Shown here one piece after another: positions 1 through 6,642 of a DNA stretch of 13,107 nucleotides. Below the pieces are notes generated by a model. It had not been told where the DNA came from. It saw only the letters and a program-made list of their open reading frames with translations, and searched no databases. The stretch is taken from assembly GCA_964606085.1 (NCBI GenBank), contig CAZSFD010000114.1, positions 1-13,107 on the forward strand. Direction: 5' to 3'. The position numbers were made by a program, and so were the translations under genes. The DNA comes from CAIQJJ01 sp964606085. Its GTDB lineage: Bacteria > Chloroflexota > Anaerolineae > Anaerolineales > UBA4823. Position 1 is the first letter of the stretch, and each line of letters starts with the position of its first letter.

Positions 1-68
1 CTTTTCATCTTTTTGATTTGCTTTTGCTCCTTGACATATTACCGAATCGCTTTTGTGACTGCCAAGGC
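1..68. other. Downstream flank of the HIRAN gene
   Basis: This AT-rich stretch lies 3' of the minus-strand HIRAN gene. I see no convincing hairpin terminator and no gene in it. The plus-strand reading frame that opens here runs antisense across the HIRAN gene and is best read as a shadow. Confidence 0.5.
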
Positions 69-506
69 TCATTTGACGTTTGGGGGTATGGTAATCACCT
101 CGAACACACGCACTTTCAGGCATTCCCAGTACGAATAGTTTTCAAAGGCATCCTGATCGAAAAAGAGAATTTCCGCGCCGAGATTTACGCCCTGGTCGGC
201 GATGCGCGCCGGGATTTCGTTGGCCGTGCGTGGGATGTAGCCGATCATGTGACCTTGTTGGGTGTAGATGGCAATTGCCTGGCTATCATGGGGGTTGTCC
301 GATTCGCGCACCAGGGCCAGCGTGGTTCCAGGAGTGAGCAGGGATGCGACTTCGGGCAAAGTGCCTTGATGATAGTAATATCCGGCGACAAAGGTGTCGA
401 ACAGGTGAATGCGTTGGACGGCGGGGTTAAAACGATCAAATTGGTTGAAAAAGCCTCCCACCCCGCCAGCGGCCAGGAGTTTGAGAAAATCTCTGCGGTT
501 GATCAT
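69..506 (-). CDS. HIRAN-domain protein with twin-arginine-like N-terminus
   Basis: This 145-aa protein is nearly all one HIRAN domain, a small beta-rich fold known in other proteins to bind DNA ends or single-stranded DNA. Visible hallmarks are FVAGYYY at residues 39-45, the LVRESDNPHDSQAIAI block at 65-80, GYIPRTAN at 89-96 and RIADQG at 101-106. The N-terminus reads MINRRDFLK followed by a hydrophobic, glycine-rich stretch to about residue 20. This matches a Tat signal (RRxFLK), though I see no clear A-x-A cleavage site, so it may be a membrane anchor. The start is well supported: GAGGAG lies about 8 bases upstream of the ATG. It is the third gene after the restriction/methylase gene and the 114-aa gene, 18 bp after the latter, so it is probably co-transcribed. 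Domain assignment is firm; function and location are inferred. A Tat-exported HIRAN protein is odd if the domain binds DNA. Confidence 0.85.
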   Translation of the reverse strand: MINRRDFLKLLAAGGVGGFFNQFDRFNPAVQRIHLFDTFVAGYYYHQGTLPEVASLLTPGTTLALVRESDNPHDSQAIAIYTQQGHMIGYIPRTANEIPARIADQGVNLGAEILFFDQDAFENYSYWECLKVRVFEVITIPPNVK

Positions 507-524
507 GCGGGTATCTCCTCGTCT

Positions 525-869
525 TTACCGGTTGTATCTACGGTTCCACTGCTGATTCACAAAGGTTTCGATATCTTTGATGTCAGCAAAAACTCCTTCG
601 CTTGGTAGACAAATACATCCATCGCGATGGCAGTACAGCGTCAGCAGGCGTTGGGTTTGCACCAATTCGGCAGCGATCTCTGGCTCGGCCTCGGCGGCCG
701 TCCATTCGATGAGATGCCGGGCTTCGTCAATGTGTTGAAGGACGATGGCCGGGCCCATTGCTAAACGCGCGCTGGATGAGATGCGCGCCAACGTGGCCGC
801 TAACCTGCCCAAACGCCGGGGCAGCGGGTCGCGCATGTAACGTTCGCGCAGTTTTTCTTTGTCTTTCAT
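525..869 (-). CDS. Conserved-looking hypothetical protein, 114 aa
   Basis: I do not recognise this family. The protein has a basic N-terminus (about residues 1-22), then mostly helical-looking sequence to residue 79. A small cysteine/histidine cluster follows (C80, H81, C85, C87) that could bind metal or form disulfides, then a short tail rich in Asn, Arg and aromatic residues. No signal peptide or membrane segment is seen. Its ATG overlaps the TGA stop of the restriction/methylase gene by 4 bp (866-869, ATGA), which suggests translational coupling and a related job, for example as an accessory or control protein. The HIRAN gene follows 18 bp later. The tight coupling and clean fit between neighbours make it a real gene despite the lack of a known domain. 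Any role in restriction is inferred from position only. Confidence 0.7.
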   Translation of the reverse strand: MKDKEKLRERYMRDPLPRRLGRLAATLARISSSARLAMGPAIVLQHIDEARHLIEWTAAEAEPEIAAELVQTQRLLTLYCHRDGCICLPSEGVFADIKDIETFVNQQWNRRYNR

Positions 870-3800
870 TCAGGCATCTCCTTCACTACTTTCATCGTCT
901 CGACGCTGACCCGGCAGACCTTGCCCAGCAGTTCGATCACCTGTTCTTTGTAATCGGCGAAGCGATAGGTGTTGAACTTTTCGGCAATCGTGGGGTCTTT
1001 GGGCTTTTTCTCTTTGTAGCGTTCCAGCACCCATTCGAGGGCGGAGTAAGTTCCCAAACGGTATTCCCACGCTTCGGACGGGACGCCGCGCAACGTGGTG
1101 ACGCTGTCTATTTCGATGATGCCGGTGTCTTTGCGGGCGATCAAACGAGTTACGAATTGCGAATTACGATTTTCGGCGTCCACTCTCTCCAACGGCCACG
1201 GCTCGACGATTTCATAATTCAAATGCAGACTCATCAACCGCTCGCCCCACGCCGCCCATTGCCAGAAATCTTCATAAAACGGGATGCGCGGAAACTCGCG
1301 CTTGAGATTGATTTCGTATTTGGCCCGGTAGGCGGGATGGTGCAGGACGGCGTAGACGTAGTGGAAGATGTCGAGTTTGGTTATTCGAGATTCGATATTC
1401 GAGATTCGGGATTCGATATTCGACTTTCGAGTATTCGATTTTCGAATATCGCCCCTCGAATATCGTTTTTGGAATTGCCCCAGCGCCCAATCGGTGATGT
1501 TTTCGACGCGTGAGCCATCATCAGCAAATCGGTAAAGTGGTGCACATTGGGTACTCCCGCCACCAACAAGTAATGTACCCTGACAAACCATGGCATCCGA
1601 TGCCAATACAACAAATTCTGTAGAACCAACATTGAACGAAATAGTTACATTCTTTTCGTTCGGTTTGAACATATTGAACCATTGGTATGTCATGCCATTA
1701 AAATGTCGGTCAAAATAAAAACTCATTTTGACAAAAGGTTTATAAAGGCTGTCTGTTATTTGCTCTGACCGAAATTCCTTCTTGATTTTTCTTTCCAAGT
1801 AACTATTAAGTTCTCTGTCCCACTTAATCGTCATTTTTTCAGGAGTGTTGACGTCATTTAATGTTTTTTGATATACATCAACAAAATATTTCAATCGTCT
1901 TTCGAGTTCGGCGGTAGAAAAATCATACATCCATTCATCACGCAAAGATGCAACTCCACGTGAAAACAAAGCAAAAATAGCTTTTTGATGCTTTCCTGCT
2001 TTTGAATCTTTATCAATAACTGGAATTAAATCCTGAAAGTCATTATCTGACTTATTTATCCAGTTGTGTTTTTTATCTGGGATTACATGGTCAAAATTCA
2101 TACCAGCGAGTTTATTGTCTCGCAAGTAACTTTTCTTTTCTTCTGCTGTCGTGTAATCAGGCACTTCGTTATAAAAAATCTTACAGCCCTTTTCACCTTT
2201 CTTTTTCACCAGAAAATAAACTGCAATGCCCACGCGAATCTGGTCATTGAAGACATTTCCAGCCTGTCGCCGCCTTTCTTCACCGCTGGCATGGGCATTA
2301 CCTTTCATGTTGATGATATGAATTTCATTGAACTCCTTTGCTACCGTTTTGCGAAAACCGTCAAAAGCATGTCCATCTAAAAACGAGTTATTTGAGACAA
2401 ATGCAATTACACCATCATCGTGAAGTCGCTCAGTCGCCCATCGAATAAAGCGCGTGTACATATCGTAAACAACGATTTGGTTTTGGGCCGTTCCAGTCTT
2501 AATGTAAGTTTCTTTTATACGATCATCAATTTGCGGGTAAGGTCGATTCGAGTTTTCATAGTTGTAGTTTTGCTGTTTGGCGTTATAAGGCGGGTTGCCA
2601 ATAATCACCATTAAAGGACGACTATTCTGGTCGGCGATACGCTTCATGTTCTCATCAATAAATCCAAAGAAATTCAGTTGTTGCCCTGATTTTTCGAAGC
2701 CCATGTTATCGAGCGTATCCACAAAGCAGATGTTCTCGAACTCTTTGAAAAAGCCCATCTTCTGCTTGAAGGTGTACTCGATGTTCAGGTTGGCGATGTA
2801 ATAGGGCAAAATCGAAACCTCGTTGCAGTGGATTTCATGCTCGTACTTATACGCCAACTGCTGCGGCGGCAGGTACTCGATCAACTCGGTGATGAACGTC
2901 CCCGTGCCGGTGGCGGGGTCGAGAATTTCCACGCCGCGCTCACCCAATCCCTTGCCGAAGTGCCGGTACACCAGGTGGTCGGCGCTCTCGATCATAAAAC
3001 GCACGATTTCATCGGGTGTGTACACAATCCCCAGGCGGTCGGCGGCCTTCGGGTTGTAGGCCCGGTAAAAACTCTCGTAGAGCGCCTTGAGGAACTTCTG
3101 CTTCTCGTGATGGTCGCTGATTTGCGAAGCGCGGGCGTTGATGGCCTCGTAATAGGGCGCAATGCGGGCGTGGACGTTGCGCTTGGTCTCGCCGCGGTAG
3201 AACGTCCCGGCCACCTCCTGTAACTTGCGCGCAATCACATTCTCGCGGTGGAACTCGGCCTCGTCGAAGACGCGCATGAAAATATCTTCGGTCAGCACAT
3301 GCTGGATGACCATTTCGCGCACATCGGCCATCTCAATTTTTGGATTAATCGCCTTCTGGCACAACGCCAAAAATTCGGATAACGCCCCCGCGAATTCACC
3401 GTTTCCTGATAACTGTTCACTGATCACTGCCCTCAGCGCCTCCGCCAACCCGCCAATCTCCTGGCTGAACAGTTCAATCGCCTTGTGGAACGCCACCACT
3501 TCCTGGGGTTCGTACCCCGCCCACAGCGTCAGCAGCCTATCCAACCCTGGCGCGTCCGAAAACGGAACACGCAACACGCCCACCCCATTCTGGTACAGCA
3601 CCGCCTCGCGCGTATCCTCGAACAGGATGTTGAAACTCGGATACCCCTTCGCAAACTTGGCTTCGATCTCCGCGTCGAGATCATCCTTCTCATCCTTCGA
3701 TTCCCAATACCCCCAATCCTGGCGCAGCGCATCTTTCAGCACCCCATCAGGCCGGATGCGCGTCCCCTTGCGCGAGGTCATCTCCACCTCAGCCACCAGC

Positions 3801-3937
3801 ACCAGCCCTTTGGCGCGGCCATACTGCTCCAGCAAATCTTGCAGCGGCTTACGCAGGCTCGATTCGTTGCGGCTGCCGCCATAGCGGATGATTTTGTCAA
3901 TTTCGGCGTAGTATTTTTGGATCAGTTGGATGGACAT
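866..3937 (-). CDS. Type ISP-like restriction/N6-adenine methyltransferase, single chain without helicase
   Basis: This 1023-aa protein combines a nuclease-like N-terminus with an N6-adenine DNA methylase. Residues 63-81 carry a PD-(D/E)XK pattern (P63-D64, then E79-S-K81). The methylase core shows the SAM-binding motif DPATGTGTF at 340-348 and the catalytic NPPY at 448-451. Residues about 560-800 probably hold the target-recognition region. The C-terminus (ITKLDIFHYVYAVLHHPAYR from 852, and DPTIAEKFNTYRF from 981) resembles the C-terminal specificity domain of type ISP enzymes. Unlike LlaGI-type enzymes, it has no SF2 helicase motifs. The ATG is preceded by AGGAAA about 9 bases upstream. DNA of roughly 1560-2700 is much richer in AT than both ends (18 G/C of 60 bases at 1981-2040 against 38 of 60 at 3481-3540), suggesting a mosaic gene. 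Residues ~827-851 come from an inserted 7-bp repeat tract. No separate restriction subunit is seen, so the enzyme may cut and methylate by itself, or act as a solitary methylase. Confidence 0.9.
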   Translation of the reverse strand: MSIQLIQKYYAEIDKIIRYGGSRNESSLRKPLQDLLEQYGRAKGLVLVAEVEMTSRKGTRIRPDGVLKDALRQDWGYWESKDEKDDLDAEIEAKFAKGYPSFNILFEDTREAVLYQNGVGVLRVPFSDAPGLDRLLTLWAGYEPQEVVAFHKAIELFSQEIGGLAEALRAVISEQLSGNGEFAGALSEFLALCQKAINPKIEMADVREMVIQHVLTEDIFMRVFDEAEFHRENVIARKLQEVAGTFYRGETKRNVHARIAPYYEAINARASQISDHHEKQKFLKALYESFYRAYNPKAADRLGIVYTPDEIVRFMIESADHLVYRHFGKGLGERGVEILDPATGTGTFITELIEYLPPQQLAYKYEHEIHCNEVSILPYYIANLNIEYTFKQKMGFFKEFENICFVDTLDNMGFEKSGQQLNFFGFIDENMKRIADQNSRPLMVIIGNPPYNAKQQNYNYENSNRPYPQIDDRIKETYIKTGTAQNQIVVYDMYTRFIRWATERLHDDGVIAFVSNNSFLDGHAFDGFRKTVAKEFNEIHIINMKGNAHASGEERRRQAGNVFNDQIRVGIAVYFLVKKKGEKGCKIFYNEVPDYTTAEEKKSYLRDNKLAGMNFDHVIPDKKHNWINKSDNDFQDLIPVIDKDSKAGKHQKAIFALFSRGVASLRDEWMYDFSTAELERRLKYFVDVYQKTLNDVNTPEKMTIKWDRELNSYLERKIKKEFRSEQITDSLYKPFVKMSFYFDRHFNGMTYQWFNMFKPNEKNVTISFNVGSTEFVVLASDAMVCQGTLLVGGGSTQCAPLYRFADDGSRVENITDWALGQFQKRYSRGDIRKSNTRKSNIESRISNIESRITKLDIFHYVYAVLHHPAYRAKYEINLKREFPRIPFYEDFWQWAAWGERLMSLHLNYEIVEPWPLERVDAENRNSQFVTRLIARKDTGIIEIDSVTTLRGVPSEAWEYRLGTYSALEWVLERYKEKKPKDPTIAEKFNTYRFADYKEQVIELLGKVCRVSVETMKVVKEMPE
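1383..1467. repeat. Degenerate 7-bp tandem repeat inside the restriction/methylase gene
   Basis: Plus-strand unit ATTCGAN. The TCG core recurs every 7 bases at 1385, 1392, 1399, 1406, 1413, 1420 and 1427, then after one extra base at 1435, 1442, 1449, 1456 and 1463, giving twelve units. Units 1-6 are the best conserved. On the coding (minus) strand it makes a seven-residue peptide repeat (ESRISNI) at residues about 827-851, directly before the conserved ITKLDIFHYVYA segment. The tract has no stop in any frame. The two alternative frames stop at 1381-1383 and 1272-1274, just after it. Confidence 0.85.
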
Positions 3938-3960
3938 GAACTGGTTTCCTGCTTTCTACC

Positions 3961-3999
3961 CCCCTCTCCAGAGCGATGATTTTCCGCTCTGGAGAGGGG
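3961..3999. repeat. Perfect 15-bp inverted repeat upstream of the restriction/methylase gene
   Basis: The arms CCCCTCTCCAGAGCG (3961-3975) and CGCTCTGGAGAGGGG (3985-3999) pair perfectly around a 9-base loop. The hairpin sits about 23 bp upstream of the restriction/methylase ATG and 23 bp downstream of the ABC remnant stop. There is no T-run on either side, so a simple intrinsic terminator is unlikely. The flank GGGGCCGGGGGTGAGG looks like the dispersed intergenic repeats common in Chloroflexota. It could also act as a 5'-UTR hairpin for the operon. Confidence 0.75.
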
Positions 4000-4022
4000 C
4001 CGGGGGTGAGGTCAACACGCCC

Positions 4023-4193
4023 CTATTTTATCTCCCCTGCCCACAAACGCTGCATCTCCTCGCTGCTTTCGAGCAGATCATCCAGCTTCCCTTCGGCCTC
4101 CACGCGCCCATCCTTCATCACCACAATATGATCGGCCCGGCGCAGGGCGGCGCGGCGGTGGGAGACGGCCATAATTGGCGCAGGTTGCAAGTC
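4023..4193 (-). pseudogene. 3' remnant of an ABC-transporter ATP-binding protein gene
   Basis: Reading the minus strand, the frame ending at the TAG of 4023-4025 encodes about 56 residues that match the end of an ABC ATPase. It includes AVSHRRAALRRADHIVVMKD (H-loop histidine in SHRR, then the usual RADHIVVMKDG-R-V strand), then GRVEAEGKLDDLL and a closing QRLWAGEIK. Upstream, the frame hits a stop at 4194-4196. The Walker A, signature and Walker B motifs and all membrane segments are missing, so this is a truncated leftover and not a gene. The break near 4190 marks an old deletion, insertion or rearrangement joining this locus to the glycyl radical enzyme gene. The downstream spacing and the restriction operon on the same strand suggest that the operon once followed a transporter gene. 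Confidence 0.75.
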
Positions 4194-4338
4194 TTAACTT
4201 TCGATCATAACAGGTGACAGGCACTTATGCCAGGATACGGCAGGCCGCTTCTCAAACAGCGACAAAAGGGGTAGACTACGCGGCAAGCCTGACCACCAGG
4301 AATACCCCGCATTCCCTTTCTTCCCTCACCCCAATCCC
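4194..4338. other. Junction sequence between ABC remnant and glycyl radical enzyme gene
   Basis: These 145 bases hold no gene I can support. They include CAGGTGACAGGCACTT at 4211-4226, a type of short sequence often found at ends of mobile or REP-like elements, but I find no paired end or target duplication. The frame of the downstream enzyme stays open back to 4198 but contains no ATG, GTG or TTG, so the enzyme starts at 4339. No clear Shine-Dalgarno precedes that start. On the plus strand, TTGCAA (4185-4190) with CATAAC (4207-4212) is only a weak promoter candidate. Confidence 0.45.
4204..4233 (-). promoter_or_regulatory. Possible sigma70-type promoter for the restriction operon
   Basis: On the minus strand there is an extended -10, TGTTATGAT (hexamer at 4204-4209), and a partial -35, CTGGCA (4228-4233), with an 18-bp spacer. 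It points towards the ABC remnant and the restriction/methylase gene about 270 bp away. The match is moderate and untested. Confidence 0.3.
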
Positions 4339-6576
4339 ATGTCCCCTTACACCTACCCCTCCCGCCTCGAAGCCCTGCGCGCTGAAAAACTGCGCCAAAC
4401 CCGTGAAAAGATCGAACTGACCGGCTGGAAAGACCACGACGATCACGGCATTGTGCTGCCACCCGCAGACCGGCGCAAGATCGTCAAAACCACCAGTTCG
4501 TCGGGCATGCCGATCACCGATTGCCTGTTGGATGGCTACGAAATCGAGAGCAATCACCCCTCCGGCGGTTTCTTCGGCCCCAAGCTGTGCGGCGAGAATT
4601 ACCGCCGCCTGCTCGACGCCCACCCGCCCTACGTGGATGCCAACAGTTCGCTGGCTGGGGCGTATATGGCGAATTTCATGAGCTACCGCAAACCGCACTG
4701 GCACCCCGATTTCGCCTTCCCCGACTTGATCCCCGCCATCGAGAAGTACAAACTCCTGCCCGGCATCGGCGCGGCGCAGCACTTCTGCCAGGATTTATCC
4801 ATCGGGCTGGAACTCGGTTGGGGCGGCATCCTCGACAAAATTCACCACTACCGCCAGACGCATCCACAAAGCCAGGAATTTTATGACGGACTCGCATCTA
4901 TCGTCCTCGGTATTCAATCCTGGATTGCGCGCACCGCCGCCCACGCCCGTCAACTTGCCGCCACAGAGCAAGAACCACGCGCCGCGAATCTCCTTGAAAT
5001 TGCCGCCATCAACGAACACATCACTACTGCCCCGCCGCGCACCTTGCGCGAGGCGTGTCAGTGGATTCTGTGGTATCAGATGGCTGCCCGCATGTACAAC
5101 GGCTCCGGTTCGCTGGGCCGCCTGGACGTGCTGCTGATGCCCTACTACGAGCGTGACCTTGCCAACGGTACGCTTTCTGGCGACGAAGAAGCCATCTTCC
5201 ACATCGCCTGCCTGCTGCTGCGCGACACCGGCTACCTGCAACTCGGCGGGCCAGATGCTTCGGGGACAGATACCACCCATCGCGTGTCGTACCTGGTGCT
5301 GGAGGCCGCCCACGCCCTGAAAATCCCCGCCAACGTAGGTGTGGCGGTTGGCGCAACCACCGACCCTGGCCTGCTGCGGCGCGGCGTCGAGGTCATGTTC
5401 GCTGACAAAACCGGCATCCCCAAGTTCCTCGGCGTAGATGTGACCGCCCGCGATTACGCCAAAAACGGCTACGACCTCGCCTGGGGCTACGAACGCGCCT
5501 ATTCGGGTTGCCACTGGTCGGCCATTCCGGGGCGCGAATATACGCTCAACGATTGCGTCAAGATCAATTTCGCCCGTGTATTTGAAGTAGCTTTCAACGA
5601 ACTGTCGGTTGAGCCTGTCGAAACCGGGCTTGTCGAAAGCGGGGTCTCGACAGGCTCGACCGACGAACTCTGGCGGCGCTTCGAGCATCACCTCGGCCAG
5701 GCGGTAGCGGCCACCGCCCGCGCCCTCGATTTCCACCTGGCGCACATGCACCGCGTTTTCCCCGAATTGGTGATCGATCTGCTCGGCCACGGCCCCATCG
5801 AGAAGGGCGAAGATGCTTCGCATGGCGGTGTCGAGTTCTACAACCTGTGCGTGGATGGTTCGGCCCTGGCTACGGTGGCCGATTCGTTCGCTGCCCTCGA
5901 ACAGCGCGTGGAAAATGAAGGCCGCCTGACCTGGCAGGAAGTGGCCGAACACCTGGCGCATAACTGGCAAACCCCCGGCGGCGAGCGCGCCCGCCTGCTG
6001 ATGCGCAATATCCCGCGTTACGGTTGCGGCGGCTCGCTGGCCGATGCGTGGGCGGTCAAGATCGTCGAAGCGTTCACGCGGCTGGTCAAGGCCCACCCCA
6101 CCCCCAACGGGTTCAACATGATCCCGGGTCTGTTCTCATGGGCCAACACGATTCCAATGGGTCGAGCCGTGGGCGCCACCCCCAATGGGCGCCGCGCCGG
6201 CGACCCGATCTCGCATGGCGCCAACCCTGACCCTGGTTTCCGCAAAGATGGCGCGCCAACCGCGATGGCCGTGGCGATTGCCTCAGTGCAGCCCGGCTAC
6301 GGCAACACCGCCCCGATGCAGATGGAACTCGATCCCGGCCTGAGCCGCGACGAAGCGGGCATCGAAAGCGTGTGCAACCTGATCCGCACCCACTTCCAAC
6401 TCGGCGGCACACAGATCAACCTGAACATCCTCGATGCCGCCAAAATCCTGGAGGCCCATGCCGACCCCGGCAAATATCCCGACCTGGTGGTGCGTGTGAC
6501 CGGTTTCAGCGCCTATTTTGCCAGCCTATCGCCCGAATTTCGCCAATTGGTGGTGGATCGCATCATCGCTGGCTGA
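4339..6576 (+). CDS. Glycyl radical enzyme (pyruvate formate-lyase family), substrate unknown
   Basis: This 745-aa protein has the plan of a PFL-family glycyl radical enzyme: a long PFL-like barrel and a short C-terminal glycine-radical domain. The radical loop RVTGFSAYF lies at 718-727 with G722 as the likely radical site. The active-site cysteine is C391 in YSGCHWSAIPGREYTLND. Dehydratases and C-N or C-S lyases of the family usually have Cys-Val-Glu here, and PFL has a Cys-Cys pair. This protein has Cys-His-Trp, so its reaction is not predictable from the known classes. Length is slightly short for the family (about 750-850). The ATG at 4339 has no clear Shine-Dalgarno, but no other start codon exists in frame. 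The required radical-SAM activase is not encoded in the window. Residues 423-444 are an in-frame repeat insertion. The enzyme is oxygen-sensitive by family, which suggests an anaerobic or facultative host. Confidence 0.88.
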   Translation: MSPYTYPSRLEALRAEKLRQTREKIELTGWKDHDDHGIVLPPADRRKIVKTTSSSGMPITDCLLDGYEIESNHPSGGFFGPKLCGENYRRLLDAHPPYVDANSSLAGAYMANFMSYRKPHWHPDFAFPDLIPAIEKYKLLPGIGAAQHFCQDLSIGLELGWGGILDKIHHYRQTHPQSQEFYDGLASIVLGIQSWIARTAAHARQLAATEQEPRAANLLEIAAINEHITTAPPRTLREACQWILWYQMAARMYNGSGSLGRLDVLLMPYYERDLANGTLSGDEEAIFHIACLLLRDTGYLQLGGPDASGTDTTHRVSYLVLEAAHALKIPANVGVAVGATTDPGLLRRGVEVMFADKTGIPKFLGVDVTARDYAKNGYDLAWGYERAYSGCHWSAIPGREYTLNDCVKINFARVFEVAFNELSVEPVETGLVESGVSTGSTDELWRRFEHHLGQAVAATARALDFHLAHMHRVFPELVIDLLGHGPIEKGEDASHGGVEFYNLCVDGSALATVADSFAALEQRVENEGRLTWQEVAEHLAHNWQTPGGERARLLMRNIPRYGCGGSLADAWAVKIVEAFTRLVKAHPTPNGFNMIPGLFSWANTIPMGRAVGATPNGRRAGDPISHGANPDPGFRKDGAPTAMAVAIASVQPGYGNTAPMQMELDPGLSRDEAGIESVCNLIRTHFQLGGTQINLNILDAAKILEAHADPGKYPDLVVRVTGFSAYFASLSPEFRQLVVDRIIAG
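5597..5669. repeat. In-frame 66-bp palindromic insertion in the glycyl radical enzyme gene
   Basis: Two 21-bp arms (5604-5624 and 5644-5664) are inverted copies with 19 of 21 matches, built on GAGCCTGTCGA/TCGACAGGCTC, around a 19-base centre that has another TTGTCGAAA. The direct repeat ACGAACT flanks it at 5597-5603 and 5663-5669. One direct repeat plus the palindrome equals 66 bp, or 22 codons. Removing it joins FNEL directly to WRRFEHH, so it looks like a clean later insertion that kept the frame. It resembles the dispersed GAGCCTGTCGAAAC-type palindromes seen in many bacterial genomes. Confidence 0.82.
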
Positions 6577-6603
6577 ATTTTATGCCATAATCAGGGTGTC
6601 AGA

Positions 6604-6609
6604 TATAAC
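6604..6609 (+). promoter_or_regulatory. Weak -10 candidate upstream of the TPR/Yip1 gene
   Basis: TATAAC lies 33 bp upstream of the ATG in the 66-bp gap after the glycyl radical enzyme gene. No convincing -35 stands at the right spacing, and no terminator hairpin is seen in the gap, so read-through from the upstream gene is also possible. Confidence 0.2.
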
Positions 6610-6631
6610 AATCGGCAGCATCCAGGCGAGA

Positions 6632-6637
6632 AGAAGG
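6632..6637 (+). promoter_or_regulatory. Ribosome binding site that sets the TPR/Yip1 start
   Basis: AGAAGG is placed 5 bases before the ATG at 6643. A GTG at 6637 is in the same frame two codons earlier, but it overlaps this site, so ATG 6643 is the better start. Confidence 0.6.
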
Positions 6638-6642
6638 TGAGC

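Noticed and set aside
18..608. Open frame of 196 codons on the plus strand across the HIRAN gene
   Set aside because: It is antisense to the HIRAN gene, which has clear domain motifs and a good ribosome binding site. The plus-strand product has no recognisable features.
1383..1467. CRISPR-like array
   Set aside because: The 7-bp units are contiguous with no unique spacers, and they lie in frame within a gene.
4211..4226. CAGGTGACAGGCACTT as the end of an insertion sequence
   Set aside because: No matching inverted end, target duplication or transposase gene is present, so it is only mentioned in the junction entry.
4795..6096. 433-codon open frame on the minus strand inside the glycyl radical enzyme gene
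   Set aside because: It is a mirror of a GC-rich coding sequence. The plus-strand enzyme has clear family motifs across the same bases, and the minus product shows no domain.
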